DNA of 64,000 nucleotides from Hyphomicrobiales bacterium (GTDB lineage: Bacteria; Pseudomonadota; Alphaproteobacteria; Rhizobiales; Beijerinckiaceae), in contig JAQGKD010000053.1 of assembly GCA_028290285.1 (NCBI GenBank), forward strand, positions 36,277 to 100,276. The letters run 5' to 3'. Positions within the stretch are counted from its first letter, which is position 1. Each line of letters begins with the position of its first letter. This document shows positions 48,311 to 58,005 of this stretch, one piece after another. A program made the translations under genes and the position numbers. The notes beneath the pieces were generated by a model. That model worked only from the letters and a program-made list of their open reading frames with translations, searched no databases and had not been told where the DNA came from.

Positions 48311-49009
48311 ATGCATCACTTCAAACTCGCCGATGACCTCAAGGGCCGCGTCGCCGACCGCGTGGGGCGCGAGCATCCCTTCGACACGCTGCTGCCCGAG
48401 CGCACCGCGCTCGTGGTGATCGACATGCAGAACTATTTCCTCAAGCCCGGCTACATGGGCGAAGTGCCCATGGCGCGGCAGATCGTGCCGGGCGTGAACC
48501 AGCTCGCCGCCGCCTTGCGGCGCATGGGCGGGCATGTCGTATGGATCATGAACAGCACCAACGACACGCGCGAAAGCTGGTCGGTGTTCCACGAATTTCT
48601 GCTGTCGCCGGAAAAGCAGAGCCTGCGCTATGAGACGCTGGCGGAGGAGCATGAGGGCCACGAGCTCTGGCCGATGCTCGACGTGAAGGCCGAGGACGCG
48701 CAGATCGTCAAGAAGCGCTTCAGCGCGTTCGTGCAGGGCTCGTCGGACATCGCCGCGCATCTGCGCCAGCGCGGGATCGACACCGTGCTGATCGCCGGCA
48801 CGGCCACGAACGTGTGCTGCGAAAGCTCCGCGCGCGACGCGATGATGCTGAACTTCCGCACCCTGATGGTGTCCGACGCCTGCGCGACCTACACGGACGC
48901 CGAGCACGCCGCCTCGCTTTCGGCCTTTTATGCGATCTTCGGGGATGTGCAGACCATCGACGAGACGATAGCCTCGCTGGCGCGCGGCGCGCGGCTCGCT
49001 GCGGCTTGA
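48311..49009 (+). CDS. Isochorismatase-family cysteine hydrolase
   Basis: 232 aa. LVVIDMQNYFLKPG (Asp38), IVKKRFSAFVQGS (Lys about 137) and TATNVCCESSARDAM (Cys169) form the Asp-Lys-Cys triad. Relatives hydrolyse amides such as N-carbamoylsarcosine, ureidoacrylate or maleamate, or isochorismate. AGGAGGACGTC precedes ATG 48311. The gene starts a plus-strand pair with the asparaginase-like gene and is divergent from the ABC importer, so its substrate may be what the importer brings in or an amide intermediate. Confidence 0.9.
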   Translation: MHHFKLADDLKGRVADRVGREHPFDTLLPERTALVVIDMQNYFLKPGYMGEVPMARQIVPGVNQLAAALRRMGGHVVWIMNSTNDTRESWSVFHEFLLSPEKQSLRYETLAEEHEGHELWPMLDVKAEDAQIVKKRFSAFVQGSSDIAAHLRQRGIDTVLIAGTATNVCCESSARDAMMLNFRTLMVSDACATYTDAEHAASLSAFYAIFGDVQTIDETIASLARGARLAAA

Positions 49010-49103
49010 GAGCAGGTCGTGCGCGCCGCGCCGGCCGCTGCCGTCAAGGGAGCGGCCGCGCGCGGCCGTTCATTTCGATGCGACCAACAAGAGAGAGCGT
49101 GAC

Positions 49104-50801
49104 GTGAGCCAGAAAGTGCGTATCGCCCACCTCGCCGGGCCGACGGCGACCATCCAGAACACGCCGCCCCTCGTCACCTCCAACAAGGCGCGCGCCAAGT
49201 ACGACCTGGCGCCGCGGGCCAGCGCCACGGGCGCGCCGCTGCGGTTCGACGCGCTGCGCGCCCAGCGGCTCGCCGCGCCCGCCAAGGTCTACGTGGAGCA
49301 ATTCTCCGCCCATCCGCTGGAGGCGGACGCAGCCGACCTCTACGGTCCGCCGGACGGGTATCTGGCGGCCGACGGCTCCTTCTCGAAGGAGCGCCGCAGC
49401 GCGGCCGACAAGCCCGTTTACGAGATCGAGATCGCGCCTGAGGACGGGCTCTATCCCCTCCCCTACATGGCCCGGCAGGCGGACGGCCGGCCATGGGAGG
49501 AGGAATGCGCGGACCCCGGCGCCCCCGCCGCCAAGGCCCGGCAGGGCTTCTTTCCGGACGGATCGCGCAGCTTCGAGGAGATCGACCGGCTGGGGATCGG
49601 CGACGACGGACTGGCGGGCGCGCTGAGCGCGTTGGCGGACATCGATTTCTATCGCGTGGCGCCGCCGGGCGGCTTCACCAAGGGCCTGCCGCACGACCGG
49701 CGCGGCGACATGGGCGAGGGGGATATCGCGCCCGAGGCGCGGGGCCGCGACTTCTTCGGCTACAAGCCCTATCACCTGGGCTCGCCGCCGCCGCGCCCGG
49801 CGCTCGCCAAGATCACCAACGACGTGCAGGCCATCATGGCGAGCGGCCAGTACGACGGCGCCATCTGGACGCAGGGCAGCCCCAACATCGAGGAGACGGC
49901 CTATTGGCTGAGCCTCGTGATCGACACGACCAAACCCATCTGCTGCAACGCAGCCCAGCGCCCGCAGGGGCAGATCAGCAATGACGGGCCCGCGAACATC
50001 CTGGATTCGGCGCGCTACGTCTCCTCGCGCGCCTGGGCCGACCACGAGGGCCGCAACCGCATGGGCGCGCTGGTCATCCAGGAGCAGCAATTCTTCGCCG
50101 CGCGCGAGGTGGCCAAGGCGGACGCGCGCCCGGGCGGCTACGTGGCCACCGGTGGGCATGGGGGGATACTGGGGCAGATCAGCCACATGGGCGTCGTCGC
50201 CGTCACCTATCTGCCCGCCTACAAGCACACCTATTTTTCCGACGTGCGCGTGACGCTGATGCCCGCGAGCGTGGAGGCGGCGCGCTTGGGGGCCGCGGGC
50301 CTCGAGCGCTTCGCGGTCGCCGTCAAGGACGCGGGCGGCCGGGTTCTGGAGGACGCCATCCCGTCCGTGTCGATCCTCAAGGACGGCGGCTATTGCGGGG
50401 CGGACTGGGGCGACGATCCGGAGCTCGAGGAGGATCTGAAGGCCGCGGTCGCCCACAAGCTCTCCATGGGGCGCCTCGCGGGCTTCGTGATCGAAGGGCT
50501 CGTGCCGTATGGCAACATGACGTCGGCGGCGCGCCAGAAGCTCGTCATGCGGGCCATCTTCTCCGGCCTGCCGATCGCCCGCGTGGGGCGCGGCGCCCCG
50601 GAGGGCTTCGCCGACCCGCATCCATTCCTGATCGCGGGCGCCAACCTTACGGCCACCAAGGCGCGCATGCTGCTGATGGCCTGCCTGATGAAGCTCGGCA
50701 GCCTGCCGAGCGCGAGAAACCCCGACGCGCCGACGCCGGACGAGCGCGCCGCTACCATGAAGGCGGTCGCGGCCTATCAGGCGATCTTCAACACGCATTG
50801 A
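49104..50801 (+). CDS. Asparaginase-fold protein with altered catalytic motif
   Basis: 565 aa, longer than typical L-asparaginase (about 330). The recognisable region is GAIWTQGSPNIEETAYWLSL and KPICCNAAQRP (about 253-280), which corresponds to the asparaginase block T-H-G-T-D-T-M-E-E-T-A. Here the catalytic Thr-Asp is Ser-Pro (S259, P260) and the His is Gln. Further on, GGYVATGGHGGILGQ follows. No signal peptide. GTG 49104 is the start. It is a distinct family; classical amide hydrolysis by the same residues is unlikely. The neighbours are a cysteine hydrolase and an ABC importer. Confidence 0.7.
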   Translation: MSQKVRIAHLAGPTATIQNTPPLVTSNKARAKYDLAPRASATGAPLRFDALRAQRLAAPAKVYVEQFSAHPLEADAADLYGPPDGYLAADGSFSKERRSAADKPVYEIEIAPEDGLYPLPYMARQADGRPWEEECADPGAPAAKARQGFFPDGSRSFEEIDRLGIGDDGLAGALSALADIDFYRVAPPGGFTKGLPHDRRGDMGEGDIAPEARGRDFFGYKPYHLGSPPPRPALAKITNDVQAIMASGQYDGAIWTQGSPNIEETAYWLSLVIDTTKPICCNAAQRPQGQISNDGPANILDSARYVSSRAWADHEGRNRMGALVIQEQQFFAAREVAKADARPGGYVATGGHGGILGQISHMGVVAVTYLPAYKHTYFSDVRVTLMPASVEAARLGAAGLERFAVAVKDAGGRVLEDAIPSVSILKDGGYCGADWGDDPELEEDLKAAVAHKLSMGRLAGFVIEGLVPYGNMTSAARQKLVMRAIFSGLPIARVGRGAPEGFADPHPFLIAGANLTATKARMLLMACLMKLGSLPSARNPDAPTPDERAATMKAVAAYQAIFNTH

Positions 50802-50805
50802 GAGA

Positions 50806-50835
50806 GCGTGGGTTCTGGCGAACCCGAACCCACGC
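50806..50835. terminator. Hairpin between convergent genes
   Basis: GCGTGGGTTC pairs perfectly with GAACCCACGC around a ten-base loop. No T-run follows, so its terminator activity is uncertain; it sits in the 56-base gap before the fumarase stop. Confidence 0.5.
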
Positions 50836-50857
50836 CTTCGCGCCCAAGGCCGCTCGA

Positions 50858-52474
50858 TCAGCCCAGGTTGAGCGCCTTGAAGAAGTCGTTGCCCTTGTCG
50901 TCCACGACCACGAACGCCGGGAAGTCCTCGACCTCGATGCGCCAGATCGCCTCCATGCCGAGCTCCGGATAGGCCAGCACTTCCACCTTCTTGATGCAGT
51001 CCTGCGCAAGGCGCGCGGCGGGGCCGCCGATGGAGCCAAGATAGAAGCCGCCGTGCTTCTTGCAGGCGTCGCGCACCGCCGCCGAGCGGTTGCCCTTGGC
51101 GAGCATCACCATGGAGCCGCCCGCCGCCTGGAACTGGTCGACGAACGAATCCATGCGGCCTGCGGTCGTGGGGCCGAAGGAGCCGGAGGCCATGCCGTCG
51201 GGCGTCTTGGCGGGACCGGCGTAGTAGACCGGATGGTTCTTGAAATAGTCGGGCAGCGGCTGGCCGGCGTCGAGCAGTTCGCGCAGCTTGGCGTGGGCGA
51301 GGTCGCGGGCGACGATCAGCGGGCCGGTGAGCGAGAGGCGGGTCTTGATCGGATGCCTGGTGAGCGAGGCGAGAATGTCCGCCATGGGCTGGTTGAGGTC
51401 GATCTTCACCACGTCGCCGCCCAGCGTGGCCTCGTCCACGTGGGGCAGGTATTTGGCGGGCTCGCGCTCCAGCTCCTCGATGAACACGCCGTCCCGGGTG
51501 ATCTTGCCCTTGGCCTGGCGATCCGCGGAGCACGACACGCCCATGCCGATGGGCAAGGAGGCGCCGTGGCGCGGCAGGCGGATCACACGCACGTCATGGC
51601 AGAAATACTTGCCGCCGAACTGCGCGCCGACCCCCAGCGCCTGCGTGAGCTTGTGGATCTCCTCCTCCATCGCAAGGTCGCGGAAGGCGTGGCCGTCCTC
51701 GCCGCCCTGCGTGGGCAGATCGTCGAGATAGCGCGTGGACGCGAGCTTCACGGTCTTGAGGTTGATCTCCGCCGACGTGCCGCCGATCACGATGGCGAGG
51801 TGATAGGGCGGGCAGGCGGACGTGCCCAGCGTGAGGATCTTCTCCTTCAGGAACGCGATCATCCGGTCGTGGGTGAGCACCGAAGGGGTCTGCTGGAACA
51901 GGAAGGTCTTGTTGGCCGAGCCGCCGCCCTTGGCCATGAACAGGAACTTGTACTCGGCCTCGCCCTCCGCGTAGATGTCGATCTGGGCGGGCAGGTTGTT
52001 CTTGGTGTTCTTCTCCTCGAACATCGAGAGGGCCGCGAGCTGCGAATAGCGCAGGTTCTTCTTCTCGTACGCGTCCCGGATTCCTTCCGCGAGCGCGCTT
52101 TCGTCCTCGCCCTCGGTCCACACGCGGCGGCCCTTCTTGCCCATCACGATGGCGGTGCCGGTGTCCTGGCACATCGGCAGCACGCCGCCCGCGGCGATGT
52201 TGGCGTTCTTCAAGAGGTCATAGGCGACGAAGCGGTCGTTGGAGGTCGCCTCGGGATCGTCCAGGATCTTGGCGAGCTGCGCGAGATGGCCCGGGCGCAG
52301 CAGGTGGTTGATGTCGATCATCGCCGTCTCGGCCAGGAGCCGCATCGCCTCGCGGCTCACGACCAGCATGTCGCGGTCCCCGAACTTCTCGATCCTCACC
52401 CCCTCGGACGTCAGCTTGCGGTAGGGCGTGCTGTCCTTGGCCAGCGGGAACATGGGGGCGTACTGGTAGGTCAT
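50858..52474 (-). CDS. fumA: Fumarate hydratase, class I (iron-sulfur, homodimeric)
   Basis: 538 aa, typical length. The three cluster cysteines are visible in [10 protein letters not shown] (C102), [16 protein letters not shown] and [14 protein letters not shown]. The C-terminal domain has [31 protein letters not shown]. It hydrates fumarate to malate with an oxygen-sensitive [4Fe-4S] cluster. ATG 52474 ([10 protein letters not shown]) is chosen; the frame extends upstream through glk antisense and is not real. It could also be a mesaconase/fumarase; the catabolic neighbours would make that interesting. Confidence 0.94.
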   Translation of the reverse strand: MTYQYAPMFPLAKDSTPYRKLTSEGVRIEKFGDRDMLVVSREAMRLLAETAMIDINHLLRPGHLAQLAKILDDPEATSNDRFVAYDLLKNANIAAGGVLPMCQDTGTAIVMGKKGRRVWTEGEDESALAEGIRDAYEKKNLRYSQLAALSMFEEKNTKNNLPAQIDIYAEGEAEYKFLFMAKGGGSANKTFLFQQTPSVLTHDRMIAFLKEKILTLGTSACPPYHLAIVIGGTSAEINLKTVKLASTRYLDDLPTQGGEDGHAFRDLAMEEEIHKLTQALGVGAQFGGKYFCHDVRVIRLPRHGASLPIGMGVSCSADRQAKGKITRDGVFIEELEREPAKYLPHVDEATLGGDVVKIDLNQPMADILASLTRHPIKTRLSLTGPLIVARDLAHAKLRELLDAGQPLPDYFKNHPVYYAGPAKTPDGMASGSFGPTTAGRMDSFVDQFQAAGGSMVMLAKGNRSAAVRDACKKHGGFYLGSIGGPAARLAQDCIKKVEVLAYPELGMEAIWRIEVEDFPAFVVVDDKGNDFFKALNLG

Positions 52475-52634
52475 GGGCGCGTCCACCTTGGGGGATTTCG
52501 ACTGTCTGGCGCGTTCTAGGCGGATGCGCCCCGGTTTGGAAGGGCGACTTTGAGGGCGCCGGACCGGGGCTTTGCGCGTTGACATGCTCCGCGCGCCTGC
52601 GCGAATCTGTCCAGGCATACTTTGAGGAGCGCCC

Positions 52635-53624
52635 GTGCAGTTTCCCTTCCCCGCCCTGCTCTGCGACATCGGCGGCACCAACGTTCGCTTTGCGATGGCG
52701 CACGCCCCCGGCGCGCGAGCGCAGGTGGTGGGGCTGGCACGGACGGACGATTTCACCGGCCTGGTCGACGCGGCGCGGCACGTGATGCGCGAACAGCCGC
52801 TCGCGCCGCGCTCGCTCGTCGCCTGCGCGGCCGGGCCGGCGCTGGGGCGCACCCTGCAACTCACCAACGCGGACTGGCGCATCGACGGGGTGAGCGTCGC
52901 GCGCGACCTGGGGCTGGAGCAGGGCCTGCTGCTGAACGACTTCGAGGCGATGGCGTTTTCGCTCCCGAGCCTTGGCGCGGAAGACGTGCGGGCGATCGGC
53001 CCGCACGCGCCCGGCGCCGGTTGCCGCATCGTGCTGGGGCCCGGAACGGGGCTAGGCGTGGCGGCGCTGGCGGAGATCGACGGCCGGTTCGTGGCCATGC
53101 CGAGCGAGGCCGGGCATGTGGACTTCGGCCCCGTGGGAGCCGAGCAGGAGCGGCTCTGGCCGCACATCGAGCGCTTTCATGGCCGGGTGACGTCGGAGAC
53201 CGTGCTGTCGGGCCCGGGGCTCGAGCGGCTCTACGCGGCGCGGCTGACGGCGGCGGGGGCGCCGGTTCGGCGCCTCACGGCGGCTGAGATCACCCTGGCG
53301 GGCCTGCGCGAGGAGGGCGAGGCGCGGGAAACCCTGCGCCTGTTCTGGCGCCTCGCGGCGCGTTTCGCCGGAGACATGGCGCTGGTCTACATGGCGCGCG
53401 GCGGCGTGACGCTGGCGGGCGGCGTCCTGCCGCGCATCGAGAGCCTGCTGGACGAGCGCGCCTTCCGGGAGTCGTTCGAGGCGAAATCGCCCATGGACGC
53501 TCTGGCGCGCAGCATCCCCACACGGCTCGTGACCGCGCAGCAGGCCGTGCTGCACGGCATGGCGGCCATCGCCGCGCAACCGGAGCGTTTCGCCATCGAC
53601 TACGGGGCGCGCAACTGGCGCTGA
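52635..53624 (+). CDS. glk: Glucokinase
   Basis: 329 aa. [17 protein letters not shown] (phosphate 1 loop), [14 protein letters not shown] (catalytic Asp), [14 protein letters not shown], and [15 protein letters not shown] are the bacterial Glk signature; it is the Glk rather than ROK type (no zinc motif). It phosphorylates glucose to glucose-6-phosphate. GTG start at 52635 is preceded by GAGGAG. It ends three bases before the convergent ptsN stop. Confidence 0.93.
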   Translation: MQFPFPALLCDIGGTNVRFAMAHAPGARAQVVGLARTDDFTGLVDAARHVMREQPLAPRSLVACAAGPALGRTLQLTNADWRIDGVSVARDLGLEQGLLLNDFEAMAFSLPSLGAEDVRAIGPHAPGAGCRIVLGPGTGLGVAALAEIDGRFVAMPSEAGHVDFGPVGAEQERLWPHIERFHGRVTSETVLSGPGLERLYAARLTAAGAPVRRLTAAEITLAGLREEGEARETLRLFWRLAARFAGDMALVYMARGGVTLAGGVLPRIESLLDERAFRESFEAKSPMDALARSIPTRLVTAQQAVLHGMAAIAAQPERFAIDYGARNWR

Positions 53625-53627
53625 GCG

Positions 53628-54092
53628 TCAGGCGGCGTGCGGGGCGGAGCTCTGGGTCAGCAGCAGATAGAGGCCCGAGGCGTCGCGCGTGGCCCGCAGA
53701 CGGGCCGTGAGCTTGGGATCGCGCAGCGCGCGGGCGATGCGCGACAACGACTTCAGGTGGTCGGCGCCGGCCGATTCGGGAGCGATGAGCAGGAAGATCA
53801 GGTCCACCGGCTCGCCGTCCAGCGCCTCGTAGTCGATGGGGCGCTCAAGCCGCGCGAAAATGCCGAAGATGCGGCCCACGCGCGCCAGCTTGCCGTGCGG
53901 AATGGCGATGCCGCCGCCCACGCCCGTCGAGCCAAGGCGCTCGCGCTGCAACAGGGCGTCGAAGATCTCGCGGGCCGGCAGGCCCGAGACCTGCGCGGCC
54001 TTTTCGCTGATCTCCTGCAGCGCCTGTTTCTTGTTGGCGACTCTCAGCGTCGGCATGATTGCGTTGGCGGCGATCAAATCATTCAGCGGCAT
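53628..54092 (-). CDS. ptsN: PTS IIA-like nitrogen regulatory protein PtsN
   Basis: 154 aa. The phosphorylatable histidine is in GGIAIPHGKLARVG; FARLERPIDYEALDGEPVDLIFLLIAPE and HLKSLSRIARALRD follow as in EIIA-Ntr. It takes phosphate from NPr of the nitrogen PTS and tunes potassium transport, RpoN-linked metabolism and stress responses. It lies 0.4 kb downstream of rpoN, the conserved linkage; the usual intervening hpf is absent. Confidence 0.95.
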   Translation of the reverse strand: MPLNDLIAANAIMPTLRVANKKQALQEISEKAAQVSGLPAREIFDALLQRERLGSTGVGGGIAIPHGKLARVGRIFGIFARLERPIDYEALDGEPVDLIFLLIAPESAGADHLKSLSRIARALRDPKLTARLRATRDASGLYLLLTQSSAPHAA

Positions 54093-54147
54093 GTCTCACC
54101 GGGTCTGGGTCGTTCACGCAGCGCCGAACCGTCGCGTGCTGCGACGA

Positions 54148-54327
54148 TCAAGGGGCGCTGGCTCTTCCATCCGTCGCGGCTGGGTCGACCCAGCCGATGG
54201 CGCCGTCCGATCTGCGATAAACAATGATGTGGCGGTCGGTTCCAGCATCGGCGGACACAAGCGCCCGCGCATGCGGACCACGCCCGTCGCCGATCCTGAA
54301 GGTGTTCGCCAAAACGCGCAGGCCCAT
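54148..54327 (-). CDS. Possible 59-aa protein between rpoN and ptsN
   Basis: ATG 54327 with GGAAGAG upstream gives a peptide beginning MGLRVLANTFRIGDGRGPHA and containing DRHIIVYRRSDGAIGWVDP. GC bias at third positions (about 73%) is moderately gene-like but lower than neighbours. It occupies the place where hpf is normally found, but it is not an Hpf relative by eye. Treat as tentative. Confidence 0.35.
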   Translation of the reverse strand: MGLRVLANTFRIGDGRGPHARALVSADAGTDRHIIVYRRSDGAIGWVDPAATDGRASAP

Positions 54328-54491
54328 GTCTCTTCCTGCCCCCGAAGAGGGGCTCCGCGTCAGCGCGAAGCCATGCATGCGGCCTAAGCGTTAGAAGCGG
54401 TTCGGCGGCAAGTCAACCACGCAGGCGCAGCATCTCGGGGCAGTTCCGGGGGGTCGCAAAATGACCCGAATCACGTTGCGACAGCGTGACT

Positions 54492-56144
54492 TCAGCCTTG
54501 CCGGGCGTGCATCGCGGTCTTCTCGCGGCGGCGTTCCACGGAGGAGGGAATACGTAGGCTTTCCCTGTATTTGGCGACCGTTCGGCGGGCGATCACCACA
54601 TTCGCCTCCTTGAGCCGCACGACGATGGCGTCGTCGGACAGGACGTCCTCGGGTTTTTCCTGATCGATGAGCTGCTTGATCTTGTAGCGCACCGATTCCG
54701 CCGAATGCGCGTCGCCGCCCGCCTGGGCGGGAATCGAGGCGGTGAAGAAGTATTTGAACTCGAACAGCCCGCGGGGCGTCGAGAGATACTTGTTCGACGT
54801 CACCCGCGAGACGGTCGATTCGTGCATCCCGATGGCGTCCGCCACCATCTTGAGATTGAGCGGCCGCAAATGCTCCACGCCGCGGGCGAAGAACGCATCC
54901 TGCTGGCGCACGATTTCGGTCGCGACCTTCAGGATCGTGCGGGCGCGCTGCTCCAGGCTGCGGGTCAGCCAGTTGGCGTTCTGCAGGCACTCGGCGATGT
55001 AGGTCTTCTCCTCGGCCCCAAGGCCCGGGCGGGCGACTTTGGCCGCATAGGTTTGGTTGACCAGCACGCGCGGCAGGCCTTCGGGATTGAGCTCCACATG
55101 CCAGGAGCCGTCCTGCGCGGCGCGCACGGTCACGTCCGGCGCGACGGGCTGCACGGGCGCGCCCCCGAAGGCGCGGCCCGGCTTGGGATCGAGCCGGCGG
55201 ATTTCCTTCAGCATGTCGGCGATGTCTTCGTCGTCGACGCCGCAGATCTTGCGCAATTGCGCGAAGTCGCGCCGCGCCAGCAGGGGCAGGTTGGCGACCA
55301 GCGCCTCCATGGCGGGATCGAACCGGTCGCGCTCGCGCAACTGGATGGCGATGCATTCGGCCAGATCGCGGGCGCCGACGCCCGACGGCTCGAACGTGTG
55401 CACGACGGACAGCACGCGCATGACGCGCTCGACGCTCGCGCCCAGCCGCTCGGCGATGTCCTCCACGCTTTCGCGCAGGTAGCCGGTCTCGTCGATGGCG
55501 TCGATCATCGTGTGGCCGATGAGGCGGTCGGTCGGGTCGGTCAGCGCGATGGCGAGCTGGCGGGCGAGATGGTCCGACAGCGACACCTGCTCGGCCACGT
55601 AGGCCTCAAGGTTGGGCGCTTCGCCGCCCTCGCCCCCGCCCGATCCCGGCGCGCCGGTCCAGGACGTGGCGGACAGGCCCGGATCGTCGTAGCGCTGCTC
55701 GGGCGCGGAGCCGCCCCGGTCGGCGTCGAACGTGTTGCCGACCTCGGTGCCGAGCTCGGCCGCGAGGGAACCGGCGTCGGTCGCCAGCGATTCCTGCGCC
55801 CAGTCGCCCGCCTGCGGTTCGCCCGAGCCGTCCTCCCATGAGGATCCATCGGACGACGAGCCGTCGAACGACGAGGCGTCTCCGGCGCCGTCGAACGCGC
55901 CCTCGCGGGCTTCCAGGTCGGCGTGGTCGGACGGGCGGTGGTCGGTCATGACCGGCTCGCCCGCCGCCATGGGCTCAGGGGCTTCTTCGGACCGCTCGAG
56001 CAACGGATTGCGCTCCAGCTCCTGCTCGACGAACGCCGACAGCTCGAAACTGGACAGCTGGAGGAGCTTGATCGCCTGCAATAGCTGCGGCGTCATGACC
56101 AGGGACTGTCCCTGGCGGAGCATCAGCTTCGTCGAAAGCGCCAT
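54492..56144 (-). CDS. rpoN: RNA polymerase sigma-54 factor
   Basis: 550 aa. Region I is STKLMLRQGQSLVMTPQLLQAIKLLQLSSFELSAFVEQELERNPLLE; region II is a long acidic, Asp/Ser/Gly-rich linker (about 60-165), longer than usual. Region III holds the core-binding and helix-turn-helix part (ADAIGMHESTVSRVTSNKYL), and the RpoN box ARRTVAKYRE is near the end. It directs transcription from -24/-12 promoters with enhancer-binding activators. It is downstream of lptB with a 204-base gap; ptsN follows. Confidence 0.96.
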   Translation of the reverse strand: MALSTKLMLRQGQSLVMTPQLLQAIKLLQLSSFELSAFVEQELERNPLLERSEEAPEPMAAGEPVMTDHRPSDHADLEAREGAFDGAGDASSFDGSSSDGSSWEDGSGEPQAGDWAQESLATDAGSLAAELGTEVGNTFDADRGGSAPEQRYDDPGLSATSWTGAPGSGGGEGGEAPNLEAYVAEQVSLSDHLARQLAIALTDPTDRLIGHTMIDAIDETGYLRESVEDIAERLGASVERVMRVLSVVHTFEPSGVGARDLAECIAIQLRERDRFDPAMEALVANLPLLARRDFAQLRKICGVDDEDIADMLKEIRRLDPKPGRAFGGAPVQPVAPDVTVRAAQDGSWHVELNPEGLPRVLVNQTYAAKVARPGLGAEEKTYIAECLQNANWLTRSLEQRARTILKVATEIVRQQDAFFARGVEHLRPLNLKMVADAIGMHESTVSRVTSNKYLSTPRGLFEFKYFFTASIPAQAGGDAHSAESVRYKIKQLIDQEKPEDVLSDDAIVVRLKEANVVIARRTVAKYRESLRIPSSVERRREKTAMHARQG

Positions 56145-56348
56145 GCCTTAACCCATACCAACGCGGCCGCGCCAAGAGGCGCACGGCCCATTTCTTGCTT
56201 CTAGCATGGAGTCGGCCGGACAGGAACCCGCTTCGCGCGTCCGTTCCTCCGCTTAACCCCGCTGCGTCGCCCGCGAGGCATACTGGGGCTTGCTGGTTAA
56301 GGTCACGTTGCAACTCTTTGGTTGCATTGAAGAGCGCCGGCGCGCCGC

Positions 56349-57236
56349 TCACATGCGGAAATCTTCGCCCAGGTAAAAGCGCCGCACGTCCGGATCGGCG
56401 ACGATCGCCTCAGGAGGCCCTTCTGTGAGCACGTGGCCCGAATGGATGATGTAGGCGCGGTCGATCAGCCCGAGTGTCTCGCGCACGTTGTGGTCGGTGA
56501 TCAGGACGCCGATGCCGCGCTGGGTGAGGTGGCGCACCAGATGCTGGATGTCGCCGACGGCGATCGGGTCGATGCCCGCGAAGGGCTCGTCGAGCAGCAT
56601 GAAGGAAGGCTGGCCGGCCAGCGCGCGGGCGATCTCGCAGCGGCGGCGCTCGCCGCCCGACAGCGCGATGGAGGGGGACTTGCGCAGGCGCTTGATGTCG
56701 AACTCGTCAAGCAGCGCCTCCAGCTCCGCCTCGCGGGCGTCGCGGTTGGGGATCGCCACCTCCAGCACGGCGCGGATGTTGTCCTCGACGTTGAGGCCCC
56801 GGAAGATGGAGGCTTCCTGCGGCAGATAGCCGATGCCGAGCCGCGCCCGGCGGTACATCGGCAGGCCGGTGACGTCGTGGCCGTCCAGTTCGATGAGGCC
56901 CTTGTCGGGGCGCACGAGGCCGGTGATCATGTAGAAGACGGTGGTTTTTCCGGCGCCGTTGGGGCCCAGCAGCCCCACCGCCTCGCCCCGGCGCACCGCC
57001 AGGCTCACATCCCGGACGACCTGCCGGCCGCCGTAGCTTTTGCCCAGATTATAGGCGCCCAGCGATCCCTCGCCGTAGTGCTCCACATGGACGCTGCGTC
57101 CGCCGTAGGGATGATCGGCCAGCGCGTCGGACGGCTGGCCGGTTTTGGCGGCCCGAGACGGCCCCCGGCCAAAGAGGCCGCTGGCGAATCGCGCCGCCGC
57201 TGCGCGCGGCCGGGACTTGCTGCTCAGGAATGACAT
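56349..57236 (-). CDS. lptB: LPS export ABC transporter ATPase LptB
   Basis: 295 aa; the core ATPase is normal but about 55 basic, low-complexity residues precede it. Walker A GPNGAGKTT, Q-loop LGIGYLPQEASIFRGLNVEDNI, signature LSGGERRRCEIARALA, Walker B FMLLDEPFAGIDPI, H-loop ITDHNVRETL. It powers LPS extraction by LptFG. It lies after lptC-lptA on the same strand. The N-terminal extension could reflect an upstream start; a later start near residue 55 would give the standard length. Confidence 0.95.
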   Translation of the reverse strand: MSFLSSKSRPRAAAARFASGLFGRGPSRAAKTGQPSDALADHPYGGRSVHVEHYGEGSLGAYNLGKSYGGRQVVRDVSLAVRRGEAVGLLGPNGAGKTTVFYMITGLVRPDKGLIELDGHDVTGLPMYRRARLGIGYLPQEASIFRGLNVEDNIRAVLEVAIPNRDAREAELEALLDEFDIKRLRKSPSIALSGGERRRCEIARALAGQPSFMLLDEPFAGIDPIAVGDIQHLVRHLTQRGIGVLITDHNVRETLGLIDRAYIIHSGHVLTEGPPEAIVADPDVRRFYLGEDFRM

Positions 57237-57351
57237 GCGGTCTCGTGCAACCGGGCGAACGTAAGCGCGCTGGAACGCAGGGCGTCCGCAGAACGCCTAT
57301 CCCGCCGCTCGCGCGGGCGCAATGGGCGTGCGGTCGGACGGCGCCTTTGCG

Positions 57352-58005
57352 CTAGGTGCGTGGCTTTCCGGCGGCGCCGCCGAGCGACGAGTTGCCGCCA
57401 GGCGTGATGATGCTTTGCAGGCGCCCGCCGGTGATCTGGGCCCGCCCCGAGGTGAGGTCGTAGATGAGGCGCGACTGGGCGTCGCCCCGGATGATGTGGG
57501 GCCCTTCGCTGAGCACGGGATTGCCGATGAGGTAGACCTTGTTCTCGGCGCGGTCGTAGACGCCCCGGTCCCCCGTTCCCACCTGGTCCTTGGAGGTGAT
57601 GGTGACGGGCCCCGCCGCCTCCATTCGCTTGACCTGGTTGTCGCCGCCCACGCCCGCGCCGCCGGCGGCCGGTTTGGGGGCGGGAGCCGCGCCTGCCTCG
57701 TCGTCGTTCTTGTCCTTGTTGAAGAAGATCGTGAGCGTCGTCGCCTTCAGGCTCGCCTCGCCCTGCCGGGCGACCACGCCGCCCGAGTAGACGAGCTTCT
57801 GCTCCTTGTCGAAGTAATCGAGCTTGGAAGCGTCGATGCTGACGGGCGCGCGCGAATTGCCGCCGGGAATCAACGGTCCCGCCTTCTGGGCCAGCGCAGG
57901 CCCGGGCGCCGCAAGGCACAGGGCCAGCGCGACCGCCAAGGCCCCCGCGCGGGGCGCGTTTCGATGATCGCACGTCATTGCAGCCAGTCTCCCTCGCGCC
58001 CTCAT
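57352..58005 (-). CDS. lptA: LPS transport periplasmic protein LptA
   Basis: 217 aa. Signal peptide ALAVALALCLAAPGPALA, then OstA-like beta-jellyroll repeats: PVSIDASKLDYFDKEQKLVYSGGVVARQGEASLKATTLTIFF and MEAAGPVTITSKDQVGTGDRGVYDRAENKVYLIGNPVL. An Ala/Pro-rich insert (about 120-140) breaks the domain. It carries LPS across the periplasm between LptC and LptD. The ATG at 58005 overlaps the lptC stop; an ATG at 57978 is possible. Confidence 0.9.
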   Translation of the reverse strand: MRARGRLAAMTCDHRNAPRAGALAVALALCLAAPGPALAQKAGPLIPGGNSRAPVSIDASKLDYFDKEQKLVYSGGVVARQGEASLKATTLTIFFNKDKNDDEAGAAPAPKPAAGGAGVGGDNQVKRMEAAGPVTITSKDQVGTGDRGVYDRAENKVYLIGNPVLSEGPHIIRGDAQSRLIYDLTSGRAQITGGRLQSIITPGGNSSLGGAAGKPRT

